Assembly: GCF_017052655.1 (NCBI RefSeq)
Contig: NZ_JAFIDC010000001.1
Location: 558,001 to 622,000 of the forward strand
From: Acholeplasma equirhinis
Lineage (GTDB): Bacteria > Bacillota_I > Bacilli_A > Acholeplasmatales > Acholeplasmataceae
Direction of reading: 5' to 3'
Length of the DNA stretch: 64,000 bases
Positions 1-10,035 of this stretch are shown piece after piece; the first letter of the stretch is position 1; every line of letters begins with the position of its first letter. The notes under the pieces were generated by a model that saw only the letters and a program-made list of their open reading frames with translations, was not told the DNA's origin and ran no database searches. The translations under genes were made by a program, and so were the position numbers.

Positions 1-1328
1 TTTGTGTATTCAAAGGTGATATTATCACCTACAATTTGTGCAGGTTTTTCTAGATAAACTCGACGATTACCAAAAAAGTCAATCTCATCCCCTACATTGA
101 TGTTTTGGAACATATTAGAAACGACAATTTCGTTTTGTTCTTCTGGCATTCTACCTTCAATAATAAATTGTGGTGTATTTGAAATTGAGTAAGTGGTATC
201 TAATTTAAAATTGTATAACTGGAAGGTAGAGTCATCAGCATAGACTTGTAGGTTACTAAAGTTATTAATATCAATATATGTAAAGTCTTTATACACATAA
301 TGATTACCACCTTGTAATGCACTTAATGCATTATAGTCAGACGCAGTCATTGTTTGATTATCTTTTCTTAATACATAAAATCTATTATCTGTTGTCCAGT
401 CTGTATAAAATTCAAAATAATTTGAATTACCACCAGTGTAGCCATCACCAAATAGATTATTTCTAGCTTGATCCATTAGGAAGGTGTATGCAAACGTAAA
501 CACAGTCATAATTACAATCTGAAATAATAGGAAGAAAAATGTTCTTCTTGGTGTTGTAAATAAATTTCTAAGTGAGAACTTAATTACAGATGGTACTGTC
601 ATAACTTTTAAGGTTGGTTGTTCTGGAGCTTGTGGTGCTTCAGTCTTTTTTAAGACTTTATCTTCAACCACTTCACCATCATGCATTTTAATCTTTCTTG
701 TTGCATACTGCTTAACTTGATCAAAATCATGGGTAACAATAACAACTAACTTCTCTTTAGAAACTTCATGTAATAAATCAATGATTTGTTTACTTGACTC
801 TGAGTCTAAATTTCCGGTAGGTTCATCTGCAACAATTATTGGACAGTCTTTAGCAAGTGCTCTTGCGATAACTGCTCTTTGTTTTTGTCCACCTGAAAGT
901 TTTGCAGCTTTATGATGGATATGAGATTTTAATCCAACTTTTTCGATTAACTCAAGTGCACGTTGTTTTCTTAAATGTCTTGGGTAATTTTGGATTTCTA
1001 GTGCAAGCATAACATTTTGATACACAGAATATGAATCAATAATGTTATAACTTTGGAAAATAAATCCGATATATTTTGCACGATAAAGTTCCCAATCTCT
1101 ATTCGTGTAATGTGATGTTTCTTCATTTTGAATGTATATTTCGCCGTCTTCATAACTATCAAGTCCTGAAATAACATTGAGTAATGTTGATTTACCTGAA
1201 CCGGATTCCCCAGTTACTGCAACAAATTCTCCCAAATTAAATTCAGTGGAGATTTTACGCATCCCAACAGATACACCATCCCCAGACTTATAGAATTTAG
1301 AGACGTTATCTAATTTGATTAAGCTCAT
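1..1328 (-). CDS. ABC transporter, ATPase fused to permease (MacB-like), 3' end missing
   Basis: The frame is open from the ATG at 1328 to the window edge, giving about 442 residues of a longer protein. The N-terminal 230 residues are an ABC ATPase: Walker A GESGSGKST, signature LSGGQKQR and Walker B VADEPTGNLDSES are all visible. A short linker leads into a membrane segment (FLLFQIVIMTVFTFAYTFLM) followed by an extracytoplasmic part, as in MacB/LolCDE-type exporters with ATPase and FtsX-like permease in one chain. An AGAGGAT Shine-Dalgarno sequence precedes the ATG. The gene is separated from the upstream glucan operon by a terminator at 1492-1511. The substrate cannot be told from the sequence. 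Confidence 0.85.
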   Translation of the reverse strand, partial: MSLIKLDNVSKFYKSGDGVSVGMRKISTEFNLGEFVAVTGESGSGKSTLLNVISGLDSYEDGEIYIQNEETSHYTNRDWELYRAKYIGFIFQSYNIIDSYSVYQNVMLALEIQNYPRHLRKQRALELIEKVGLKSHIHHKAAKLSGGQKQRAVIARALAKDCPIIVADEPTGNLDSESSKQIIDLLHEVSKEKLVVIVTHDFDQVKQYATRKIKMHDGEVVEDKVLKKTEAPQAPEQPTLKVMTVPSVIKFSLRNLFTTPRRTFFFLLFQIVIMTVFTFAYTFLMDQARNNLFGDGYTGGNSNYFEFYTDWTTDNRFYVLRKDNQTMTASDYNALSALQGGNHYVYKDFTYIDINNFSNLQVYADDSTFQLYNFKLDTTYSISNTPQFIIEGRMPEEQNEIVVSNMFQNINVGDEIDFFGNRRVYLEKPAQIVGDNITFEYT

Positions 1329-1491
1329 ATTTTCTTATCCTCTTTATTTATATTCACATTTATATTTTAATATAAGTTTCATAAATACCAACCGATTTCA
1401 TTTATATATTCACAATATCCACTATATAATACATAAAATCAGTTTAAAAACCTTTTTATTTAATACGAATTAAAATGTTCATACAAAAAGA

Positions 1492-1511
1492 AAACCCCTA
1501 AAAAGGGGTTT
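1492..1511 (-). terminator. Rho-independent terminator of the left glucan operon
   Basis: A 7-bp stem AAACCCC/GGGGTTT with a 6-base loop is followed on the minus strand by TCTTTTTG. It lies directly behind the stop codon of the exported laminarinase gene and closes the operon that begins near 21368. Confidence 0.85.
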
Positions 1512-1514
1512 AAA

Positions 1515-2639
1515 CTACGTTTTTGTAAAAGTGAACGGTTCTGAGAATTCACCTGTTTTACCAACAAAGTCAACAGCCCTTACTGTAATTTCATAAGTTC
1601 CTGCAGATAGTGTGGTTAACATGATTTGATTTAGGTTAGTCTTTTTATAGAACTCACCATTCACATAAACCTCATAATATTCAACACCGTGATCATCTTC
1701 TGCTTTAGGCCACCAAATTGAATTAGCAAGTTGTGTAGTTTTAGCAATCGTACCAACCTTAGTTGGTTCAAAACCATCATAATATAAATAATCTTTTTGA
1801 TAAACTCTGACGTAATCTACTTGCATACTGGTAGGGAAAATAGAATCGACAACACCTTGTGACCCACCCCATGTACCACCAACTGCCACATTTAAAATCA
1901 AGAAGAAATATTGATCAAATGGAAAAGCTTTCCAATATTCAACATCTTGATTAGAAAGTGGGTTATATGCAAACACACCAAGACCAACAGGTTCTCCATC
2001 TACATAAATTCTGATTGAACCTGGTTCCCAAATCATCTCATATATATGAAATTCATCAGAAACATTTGGTACTGTTTTTGAATAACCAATGTTTGTACCT
2101 AAATTATGATTATATTTTGTGGTATGAGTATTGGTATGAATTCTATTATTTTCATAGCCAACATGTTCCATAATATCAATTTCACCAGAATGTGGCCAAC
2201 CACCATATTTACTTTCTGTTGGCATCATCCAAATTGCTGACCATGTACCACGTCCAGTAGGCATTTTAGCTCTCACTTGAACTCTTCCATATAACCAGTC
2301 ACCTTTATATTTAGTTGTTAGTCTACTTGATGTGTATTCTCTACCTTGAAATGATTCTTTTTTAGCAGTAATTGTTAATAAACCATCAGAAACTGTTGTA
2401 TTTTGAGGTTTATAGAATTGTAATTCCTGATTTCCCCAACCATTACCACCAAGTTCATAATTCCATTTGGTTTGATCAAGTTCATCACCATCAAATTCAT
2501 CGTTCCATACTGAAACCCAACCACCATCTAAATAAGGTACGACTGCACCAGGGTTTGGATCTTTCTTTTGGCCCTCTTCAGTACATGCAGTTAATACTAA
2601 GAGTAATGTAAATATAAATATTGCTGTTAATTTCTTCAT
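1515..2639 (-). CDS. Exported GH16 endo-beta-1,3-glucanase (laminarinase) lipoprotein
   Basis: The 374-residue product starts with a lipoprotein signal (lipobox LTAC, Cys19), so it should be anchored on the outer face of the membrane. The GH16 catalytic motif GEIDIMEHVG is complete at residues 152-161, with nucleophile Glu153, Asp155 and acid/base Glu158. The intact E-x-D-x-x-E form with Met is typical of laminarinases. Residues from about 295 to the end look like a fibronectin-III-type module. It is the last gene of the left glucan operon, 9 bases after a permease gene. It probably cuts laminarin-type glucan at the surface into oligosaccharides for import. Substrate preference between beta-1,3 and mixed-linkage glucan is inferred from the family and the neighbours. 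Confidence 0.9.
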   Translation of the reverse strand: MKKLTAIFIFTLLLVLTACTEEGQKKDPNPGAVVPYLDGGWVSVWNDEFDGDELDQTKWNYELGGNGWGNQELQFYKPQNTTVSDGLLTITAKKESFQGREYTSSRLTTKYKGDWLYGRVQVRAKMPTGRGTWSAIWMMPTESKYGGWPHSGEIDIMEHVGYENNRIHTNTHTTKYNHNLGTNIGYSKTVPNVSDEFHIYEMIWEPGSIRIYVDGEPVGLGVFAYNPLSNQDVEYWKAFPFDQYFFLILNVAVGGTWGGSQGVVDSIFPTSMQVDYVRVYQKDYLYYDGFEPTKVGTIAKTTQLANSIWWPKAEDDHGVEYYEVYVNGEFYKKTNLNQIMLTTLSAGTYEITVRAVDFVGKTGEFSEPFTFTKT

Positions 2640-2648
2640 GAATACCTC

Positions 2649-3602
2649 CTATTCACCTGTAATACCTGTTCTATCAATACTTTCAGTGAATTGTTTTTGT
2701 CCAATGAAGTAAATTACCAAGAGTGGCAAGATAGAAATTAGGTTCGCTGCTAAGACAACCGCTTCATTTAATTCCGCTCCAGGTGTACCTGGTGGAAATA
2801 GTGTACTATATGAATCTCTAAATTTAGTAATTAATAAAGGTAATGTTCTTGAATCACCTGTAAATAATGATGTTAAGAAAGTTTCATTCCAATACCATAC
2901 AAATGAGAATAATAGAACAATAACAATTGAAGGAATTGCTAAAGGTAATGCAATACTTCTAAAGATTCTAAATTGTCCTGCACCATCCACTTCTGCTGAT
3001 TCATATAATGCAGAAGGAATTGTTTTAAAGAATTGATAGAAAATTAATATATAAATTGCTTGATTCAAGCCTTGTCCAAAGAAACCAGGTAATAACATTG
3101 CCCATTCACTAGATAGTATACCTAATGAACGATAAATTCCGATTGTTGATACCATAGTAACTTGTGAAGGCAGAATGAATGTGGCTAACATAAATATAAA
3201 TAAGATTTTCTTTAATGGGAAATCAAATTTTGCAAATCCATAACCAATAATTGCAGATGTTGAAGTTACAATGACTGATGCTTTAAGTACATAACTTGAA
3301 GTTGAGAAGAAAGAATCTAAATAAACATTATTTGCAGGATCCCACATTTTTAAGACAATGAAAGCTTGTTCAAAGTTTTTGAATGTAATATTTCTTGGTA
3401 CCCATTTTACACCATCATTAATTAAATCCTCAACACTCATAAATGATGTCACTGTCATGAATAAAATTGGATATAAATATACATACGCAAATGAGATTAA
3501 TAAGGTATAGACAACAAGTTTATAAAAGAGTCCATCATAAAATCTCATTCCAAACATGATGCGCTTTAATTTTTTCTTGAATGATTGTGCTTTAGTTTTC
3601 AT
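2649..3602 (-). CDS. Sugar ABC transporter permease, MalG/LplC type (pair 2)
   Basis: The 317-residue protein has six or so membrane helices and the cytoplasmic EAA loop ESAEVDGAGQ...LPLAIPSI that contacts the ATPase in CUT1 importers. The N-terminus carries the usual MalG-type amphipathic and first membrane segments. Its start codon overlaps the stop of the preceding permease gene by one base (TAATG), so translation is probably coupled. It should form a heterodimer with the product of 3602-4723. This is the second permease pair of the operon, the other being 9157-10974. Confidence 0.88.
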   Translation of the reverse strand: MKTKAQSFKKKLKRIMFGMRFYDGLFYKLVVYTLLISFAYVYLYPILFMTVTSFMSVEDLINDGVKWVPRNITFKNFEQAFIVLKMWDPANNVYLDSFFSTSSYVLKASVIVTSTSAIIGYGFAKFDFPLKKILFIFMLATFILPSQVTMVSTIGIYRSLGILSSEWAMLLPGFFGQGLNQAIYILIFYQFFKTIPSALYESAEVDGAGQFRIFRSIALPLAIPSIVIVLLFSFVWYWNETFLTSLFTGDSRTLPLLITKFRDSYSTLFPPGTPGAELNEAVVLAANLISILPLLVIYFIGQKQFTESIDRTGITGE

Positions 3603-4723
3603 TAACGGCTCTCCTTTCTCTTAATTGAAAGCAGACCTACATAGAATCCCATGACAACTACCATCAATATAAAGTATATCCATGCCATTGATGCTGCATA
3701 ACCGTATCCATGCCAATTGACATCAAGTGAACTACCAAATATCATATGAATTTGGGTTAAGTTTAAGATACCACCCGGTTCAACAAAACTTGACATAGAG
3801 ACAACTACATAAACAACATTGATGCTAATAAATGGTTTGATCGAAGGTAATGTAATCTTCCAAAAGTTATCCCAAGGTGATGCACCATCAATACTTGATG
3901 CTTCATAAATACTCTTATCAATTTTTTGTAGTGCAGCAAGGAAGATTAGAATCGGAATACCAGCATACCACAAGACGAGTAATAAACTATTAAGGAGTGC
4001 CATAACAGGATCTGCAATCCATTCACCTAAATTATTTGCAATATATAAAATAACTGCATTGTTTTCTAAACTTGGCAGAGAAACTGCACCTTGTGTGGTT
4101 AATTCTGTAATAATTGGTCCTGTTGAAATGATGACAGGTAAGAAGAATATTGTTCGCCATAAACCTTTACCCTTAATTGGTTGGTTAATCAACATTGCAA
4201 TAATCATTGAGAAAATAATGACGAGTGGTACAGATAACATCATCTTACCAAGATAACCAACATACATTGGTAATAATCTTTGGTCTTGTAAGATATTAAA
4301 ATAGTTATTCATTCCATGGAATGATGAATTAATTCCAGTTGAGGTTGTAAAGTAACTTTCAGTAAAGCTTAAATAAAATGAATAAACAAGTGGATATAAC
4401 GTAAAGACTAAGAAACCAATTAACCATAGTGAAATAAATAAGAACCCATAAAAGATATCTCTACCTTTTCTGGTATTTTTGAATCTAATACCAAATAGTC
4501 TGATATGTAGGTTATCGATTTTTAGTAAGGCATTATGGGTTAGAAAATGACCGATTTTACCTAAAACTGGTGTCACATATTGATACCACTTATCACCAAT
4601 CCATCGCCATGCAATGACAAAATATCGTAGGAAATAATGATAAGTGTAGTGTTTAAAATCTTTCTTTAATTTACTAAAGAATGATTTGATACTGCTAAAG
4701 AAGGTGCGTATTTTTTTCATCAT
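3602..4723 (-). CDS. Sugar ABC transporter permease, MalF/LplB type, with long N-terminal extension (pair 2)
   Basis: The 373-residue product has a MalF-type core with an EAA loop (YEASSIDGAS...ITLPSIKP). About 85 basic, aromatic residues precede the first clear membrane helix (YGFLFISLWLIGFLVF). That is longer than in pair 1, and its role is unknown. The gene overlaps the end of the DUF5696-like gene by four bases and its own stop overlaps the next permease start, so the three are tightly coupled. It probably pairs with 2649-3602 in a channel for glucan oligosaccharides. Confidence 0.87.
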   Translation of the reverse strand: MMKKIRTFFSSIKSFFSKLKKDFKHYTYHYFLRYFVIAWRWIGDKWYQYVTPVLGKIGHFLTHNALLKIDNLHIRLFGIRFKNTRKGRDIFYGFLFISLWLIGFLVFTLYPLVYSFYLSFTESYFTTSTGINSSFHGMNNYFNILQDQRLLPMYVGYLGKMMLSVPLVIIFSMIIAMLINQPIKGKGLWRTIFFLPVIISTGPIITELTTQGAVSLPSLENNAVILYIANNLGEWIADPVMALLNSLLLVLWYAGIPILIFLAALQKIDKSIYEASSIDGASPWDNFWKITLPSIKPFISINVVYVVVSMSSFVEPGGILNLTQIHMIFGSSLDVNWHGYGYAASMAWIYFILMVVVMGFYVGLLSIKRKESR

Positions 4724-7107
4724 ACCACCTCATAATCTTGTGCATTGATTGTAATACCATCAACGCTATAATTTGTATTTGAGTAATTCACATAAATCTT
4801 TTTATTGTTTGAATAAGTAATTCTAACAATACCAAGTTCAAGCACATCTCTAGCAATAATCTTTTCACCTAAGACATGTTTTAATGCATCATTAACATAA
4901 TGATAAGTTTCAACAACTTCTTCTTTGTAGTTACTAAATGATGTTGTATAGAAATTTGATGCATCTGTAAATCTCATCTTATAAGTTTCTTCATATGTAA
5001 GTACAAAACTTGGATTCATACCAAAATCAATTAGATTTAAAATGCGATCTTTACCTAAAGCATTAAAGTTTAAGTAACTTGTGAAATAACTAATGTACCC
5101 CTTTAAAACTAACGGCAACATTGGTACTAAATCACTATAATAAGTAAATTGTGAATTACCAATTGTCATATTTAAATAGCTGCCAAGGGCTTTATATAAA
5201 TAGAAACTTGGTTGATACATTTGACTATTTGGATAAAGTGATGCAATATCTTGATAATAAGAAATTGAATCTGTTCTGTCGTAGTATTGTCCACTGTTAC
5301 TAAATCCAAATGGACTATATGTAATACCATCTAACGCTATACCATCTGTTAGATAATAATCAAATCCACTCTTATCTTCGTTTGCCATTCTTAAACTGCT
5401 CCAAGGGAAAAGATCATATCTTTGATAAACTAAATTATCTAAATCAGATATATCGTTACTCATACGAATACGTGTAATATTATATGCAACATCGCTAAAG
5501 TAATTGATTCTAGGACCTTTCGATGTTGCGAAACGATAATCTTGATGCATGTAATATCCATTACCATCACCTTTTAAGGTTTGACCTAATGATCTAAACT
5601 GATTGACGTTTTCAACTAAGATTTGTCGATATGGTGCACGATCAGTAAAACCATCTTCACTCCATCCATATAAGGTAACTTGTTGATTTAAAATCTCATT
5701 TTCTTTGAAATGATGATACATTTCTTTAATTTGATCAATCGATGACATAACGACTTTATTTGTTCCAATAAATGATGCTTCACGTTCGGTCATAATATAA
5801 GATGTTTGAAGCGGTATTTGATTTTGATTAATCTTTTCTCTTTCAGATAAGATACCTTCATCAACTAATGTTTCTTGGAAGTCTTTTGCCATACCTACGT
5901 AACTTGCATCTTCACCACTTAAGAAGCGATAAGAGATATCTAAATTACCATTTAAATAACCTGGTAAGATTGCTTCTGCACCACTACCATCTCTAGAGAT
6001 GACTGCATAATATATATTTCTAACTGAATATTGAATGTGCATACTGTTAAATTTAGTGTTTGCACCAGCAAATGTACCTTGAAGATTTGCATGTTCAGAA
6101 CCTTCTTTTACGAATGCATAAAAGGCATTTTCACCTTCTAAATGTGTAACTCCAAAAATTGGTAACGTTAAATTAGGAATATAGTTTTGATTGTATCCTG
6201 CATCATTGCCATAGAATCGAGCGTTAAATGTTGTATTGTGATTACGATCGAGTCGAACAAGTGCACCAATACCATCAGGTATCATGAAATAACCTGGTAC
6301 ATTTGTTTCTTTTGTCGCACCAAAGTTAGGGAATAAATGAATATTTAATAGTCTAAAACGATCATCATTTTCTTCAATTGAGTCTTTATTTAAGAATGTG
6401 TCAAACCCTTTATCTGTTAAAGAAATTTCAACATCAAATTCGAATTTATAAGGACGTAAATTAATATGTGCAATGAGTTTATTTGTTGAACTGTTCACTG
6501 TATAAGTGATTTTTGCATCATTATGTTTCGCATCTGTTGCGTTAGGATTGATTGCATAAATTAATAAATCATTAGGAATATTTTCGTTTTCTTGATAATA
6601 TCTAGCATCTGCAATTGATAGAATACTTTCTCTAATAATTGCAGATGATCGAATAGCGGTTGTTCTAACAAAATCTACCCAAATACCTGAATTACCATGA
6701 TTTCTATAGGTTCTGTTACCATCTGATCCAACATAGAATAAATTCATTGAACTCCATAAATAACCAGTGTCTTTGTTTCTTAACATAATACCAAATGATA
6801 AATCATTGAAATAAAGTTCAAATTGATCGTTTTCTAATACGAATTCATAATTTATTGTTTCTAAATCTTCTTTTGAAAAATCAGGTTTGAAATTATCCTC
6901 ATAGTTTTGAAGTCTAGCAGGATCGATATTGGTTGGTTGAGTGTATCTTGAACTTGATAATAAACTCTCAGTGATATATGGATAATTATCAACAACTGAA
7001 GGGACATCATTAAAGTGGGTAGGTCCGACATTTGCAAAAGCAACCGTGGTCGCGATTGTACCAATAATCATGAGTAAACCTGTGAATTTTTTAATTAAAC
7101 TAACCAC
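4720..7107 (-). CDS. Exported DUF5696-like protein of the glucan importer cassette
   Basis: The 795-residue protein has a hydrophobic N-terminal segment (residues 5-25) that should export it. A stretch FELYFNDLSFGIMLRNKDTG near residue 95, then a block with SYIMTER and VTLYGWSEDG near residues 440-500, match what I recall of DUF5696 proteins of Paenibacillus and Clostridia, which sit beside carbohydrate ABC transporters. The fold is probably all-beta followed by a barrel-like part, but I see no catalytic signature I can name. It overlaps both neighbours (Yip1 protein upstream, permease downstream), which points to a fixed role with the transporter. A glycan-binding or hydrolytic function is possible but unproven. 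Confidence 0.65.
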   Translation of the reverse strand: MVSLIKKFTGLLMIIGTIATTVAFANVGPTHFNDVPSVVDNYPYITESLLSSSRYTQPTNIDPARLQNYEDNFKPDFSKEDLETINYEFVLENDQFELYFNDLSFGIMLRNKDTGYLWSSMNLFYVGSDGNRTYRNHGNSGIWVDFVRTTAIRSSAIIRESILSIADARYYQENENIPNDLLIYAINPNATDAKHNDAKITYTVNSSTNKLIAHINLRPYKFEFDVEISLTDKGFDTFLNKDSIEENDDRFRLLNIHLFPNFGATKETNVPGYFMIPDGIGALVRLDRNHNTTFNARFYGNDAGYNQNYIPNLTLPIFGVTHLEGENAFYAFVKEGSEHANLQGTFAGANTKFNSMHIQYSVRNIYYAVISRDGSGAEAILPGYLNGNLDISYRFLSGEDASYVGMAKDFQETLVDEGILSEREKINQNQIPLQTSYIMTEREASFIGTNKVVMSSIDQIKEMYHHFKENEILNQQVTLYGWSEDGFTDRAPYRQILVENVNQFRSLGQTLKGDGNGYYMHQDYRFATSKGPRINYFSDVAYNITRIRMSNDISDLDNLVYQRYDLFPWSSLRMANEDKSGFDYYLTDGIALDGITYSPFGFSNSGQYYDRTDSISYYQDIASLYPNSQMYQPSFYLYKALGSYLNMTIGNSQFTYYSDLVPMLPLVLKGYISYFTSYLNFNALGKDRILNLIDFGMNPSFVLTYEETYKMRFTDASNFYTTSFSNYKEEVVETYHYVNDALKHVLGEKIIARDVLELGIVRITYSNNKKIYVNYSNTNYSVDGITINAQDYEVV

Positions 7108-9157
7108 GATTCGTCACCTCCCTAATCACATCATCAAATAAGCCAACAACTTCATTTAAAAGTAGGTAAACAATAGCTGAGAATACTAGAATCATTAAAG
7201 CTGTAAAGATTGAAATTAAAATGTTACCTAGTGTTGGTGTGACATCATAAAAATGAATTTCCTTAACCATTAACACAACATAAATACCTGTGATAACTAG
7301 TCCAATTAAGAATAAGAAATCATAGATGAACGCTTCATTGAGTGTTAAGTAATGAGATAAAACAGTCAGAATTGGTAAAGTAATGATCATTGGAATTAAG
7401 ATATATGCTGTACCTTGGAATACATCACTTAATTTACCTTCACCTTCTCTAATCGAACATACTAAGTAATTCGATACAATCCATAAACCTAAAGGTAAGA
7501 AAATAAAGATTGCTTGTTGAGAAAACTCAATTTCTGCTGGAATAAATGAATTGAATAAGAAACTTGTTTGATAAATCCAGAAGATATATGCTGCAAAGAA
7601 TAAAAGAATTAATGTAAGTGCTGTAAAGTTAGAACTCTTCTTTTCTCTTTTAATACCATAAAAACCATCTTCGGGATGTCTTAAGGTATAGAAACCGTAG
7701 GCAAGTTCTTGATAGTATTTAAATCGCATTAAGAATTGATGTGCTTTTTTGAATGGATACTTTAAGTATTGTCCAAATTTCAAGAAAATATTTAAGATTA
7801 GTAAGACAATTAATGAAAGTAAAACGGTAATAATGAGTGGGCCAGATGATAACAGTTGAACGTTTCTAACTTCCCAATATGCATCACTATAACCATTTCT
7901 ATCTCGTGCAATTTCGTATGCTACCATTGCATTTTCATAATCACCTTCTGCAAAGTAAGCATCCGCAATACCTTTGTTTGCCATATCGAATAAGGCATTC
8001 ATTTTAAGGACATTTTGCCATGGTGTGAGTGATTCAATGTATTTACCGTCTTGATAGAGTTCAATCGCCTCATGAACTAAATTTGCAAAGTCTGTTGGTA
8101 CAAAAATTTGTAAAGCTTTTGTTTCAGCATCAATGACATAGATATTATTCTTATCATCTACTGCAATACCGCGAGGTTGTTTAAATAAACCTTTTTGACC
8201 GTTTGTATCCGTACCTGAGAAGATAAATAATGTTTCACCATCTGGTGCGTATTCTGTAATAAATCCTTTTGCAGATACTGTATAAATTGTACCGATTGGT
8301 CCAACGAAGATATCTTCGATATCGCTAAACCCAAAGTTTGATTGAGAATAAACATAGTTTGCAATATTTAATTTTAAATAACCGGATTGTTCTTTAGTCG
8401 TTGTTAAAATGAGTCCATTTTGATCCACACCAACATTATAAACAGGCAGTGGAATCATTTTAAACCAATCTCTTCTTTGTTGTTCGTTAAAGAACAAACT
8501 ACGGACCATATTTTCAAACGTTTGTGGTATTTGATTACCACCAAAGAAACCAGTGAATGTACCGTTGTTTTCATATTTTGCAAGACCATTAATGTTACCT
8601 GCAAGTAAAATATAAACAACGTTACCTTGGTCTGAAATAATTTTAGTTGGTTCAAACACTTCATTTGCACCAAAATATGGTGTATTTGTAGGTCTTTCAT
8701 ATGTGACTGCAACTTCATATTGAAAATTATCTGGATTATATACAAACTTATAAGCTTTTTTAGCCTGTAAGTCAGCAACATAAATATTGCCATCTTTACC
8801 AATATGTACACCAGTTGGTCTAAGTAGGATACCTTCACCAATTTTTTCAACTAAATCATTATTTAAATTATATTTAACGATATACCCCTGATAACTTGAT
8901 CCAACGGATACATAATCCGCAATATAAATATTGTCATCTTTATCAATTGTTAAATCAGATGGATTATTTAATGTAATATCATCTAAGTTATATTGTATAG
9001 ATAAAGGTAAATAAGCATCTTGAGTAGGTACTAAAGAGCTTCTTGACGTACTCCATGTAAAAGTCGTATAAGGTAGTCCATTCGCACTTACCTCAGGTGT
9101 GACTAAGAATACTGTCAGTATTAAAATAAGAAAGAGTAAAATTCCAGATTTTTTCAT
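7100..9157 (-). CDS. Membrane protein with NHL-repeat, TPR and Yip1-like domains
   Basis: The 685-residue product has a signal peptide (1-26). An extracytoplasmic beta-propeller follows at about residues 40-350 with NHL repeats such as LTIDKDDNIYIADY, VHIGKDGNIYVADL and IAVDDKNNIYVID. Then come a TPR-like pair at about 370-430 and a six-helix membrane domain of Yip1 type to the C-terminus. The start codon abuts the stop of the upstream permease gene (shared base), and its end overlaps the next gene by eight bases. Such proteins occur with two permease pairs in some Firmicute sugar loci. A scaffold or ligand-docking role for the importer is inference from position. Confidence 0.75.
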   Translation of the reverse strand: MKKSGILLFLILILTVFLVTPEVSANGLPYTTFTWSTSRSSLVPTQDAYLPLSIQYNLDDITLNNPSDLTIDKDDNIYIADYVSVGSSYQGYIVKYNLNNDLVEKIGEGILLRPTGVHIGKDGNIYVADLQAKKAYKFVYNPDNFQYEVAVTYERPTNTPYFGANEVFEPTKIISDQGNVVYILLAGNINGLAKYENNGTFTGFFGGNQIPQTFENMVRSLFFNEQQRRDWFKMIPLPVYNVGVDQNGLILTTTKEQSGYLKLNIANYVYSQSNFGFSDIEDIFVGPIGTIYTVSAKGFITEYAPDGETLFIFSGTDTNGQKGLFKQPRGIAVDDKNNIYVIDAETKALQIFVPTDFANLVHEAIELYQDGKYIESLTPWQNVLKMNALFDMANKGIADAYFAEGDYENAMVAYEIARDRNGYSDAYWEVRNVQLLSSGPLIITVLLSLIVLLILNIFLKFGQYLKYPFKKAHQFLMRFKYYQELAYGFYTLRHPEDGFYGIKREKKSSNFTALTLILLFFAAYIFWIYQTSFLFNSFIPAEIEFSQQAIFIFLPLGLWIVSNYLVCSIREGEGKLSDVFQGTAYILIPMIITLPILTVLSHYLTLNEAFIYDFLFLIGLVITGIYVVLMVKEIHFYDVTPTLGNILISIFTALMILVFSAIVYLLLNEVVGLFDDVIREVTNRG

Positions 9158-10032
9158 TATTTAATACCTGAATGCGCCATGGTATTCATGACTTTACCTT
9201 GTAAGAATATGAATAATAATAGATTTGGTAAGAACATAATTAAACCTGCTGCGGCAGCCATACCTTGACCAGCAACAGTATTACCTTGTGATGCAGTTAA
9301 ACTCATCATAAAGAATGCTAGTGTTCTCTTTGATTCATCATCAATATATAAAGTTGATGCTGAAACATCATTCCATAAAGCTTGAAAAGCTAAAATACCT
9401 ACAGTTGTGACTGCTGGCATGATAATGGGAATGATGATTTTAAAGAATATCTGCATTTCTGTTGCACCATCAATTTTTGCAGATTCAATGAGTTCATTTG
9501 GTACTTGATCGATGAACTGTTTAAGTAAGAACATTGCAACAGGCATGACAACTACCGGTAAAATATGAACTAAATAATTATCAATTAAACCCATTTGTGC
9601 AATGATTAAATATCTTGGAATTTGAACAGCAATTGGTACGAACATTAACGCTAAAGTATTTAATTCAAAGAGTAATTTTTTACCTTTAAACTTTAGTTTA
9701 GATAATCCATAAGCTGATAAACCTGTAAATAATATCGTTAAAACAACACCAGATACAGTTACTAAGATACTATTAACTAAATATCTAGAGAATGGTACAC
9801 CAGATGCATTTGCAACTGTAGCAAGTTGTGTAAAGTTATCAAATGTTGGATTAACTACAAAGAATCTAGGTGGGTATGCAAATAACTCTGATTGTGGTTT
9901 AAATGCATGGTTTAAAATGAAGATAATTGGAAGCAGCATGAAAATTGCTAGTGGAACAATCACTAGATAGAACTTAAGTTGTGAAGGATGGAAATTCGTT
10001 GGATTTATTTTTGTACCTTGATAACTAGCCAT
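9157..10032 (-). CDS. Sugar ABC transporter permease, MalG type (pair 1)
   Basis: This 291-residue CUT1 permease has about six helices and the EAA loop IESAKIDGATEMQIF...IPIIMPAV. It lies three bases behind its probable partner (10036-10974) and shares a base with the following Yip1-protein gene. No ATPase gene occurs in the operon, so a shared MsmX/MsmK-like ATPase encoded elsewhere would have to energise it. That is known for many Gram-positive CUT1 systems. Confidence 0.9.
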   Translation of the reverse strand: MASYQGTKINPTNFHPSQLKFYLVIVPLAIFMLLPIIFILNHAFKPQSELFAYPPRFFVVNPTFDNFTQLATVANASGVPFSRYLVNSILVTVSGVVLTILFTGLSAYGLSKLKFKGKKLLFELNTLALMFVPIAVQIPRYLIIAQMGLIDNYLVHILPVVVMPVAMFLLKQFIDQVPNELIESAKIDGATEMQIFFKIIIPIIMPAVTTVGILAFQALWNDVSASTLYIDDESKRTLAFFMMSLTASQGNTVAGQGMAAAAGLIMFLPNLLLFIFLQGKVMNTMAHSGIK

Positions 10033-10035
10033 AGT

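Noticed and set aside
1388-1399. Operator-like sequence GAAATCGGTTGG (minus strand) upstream of the ABC gene
   Set aside because: Only the left half agrees with the LacI-type operator and it has no palindromic partner, so it is probably chance.
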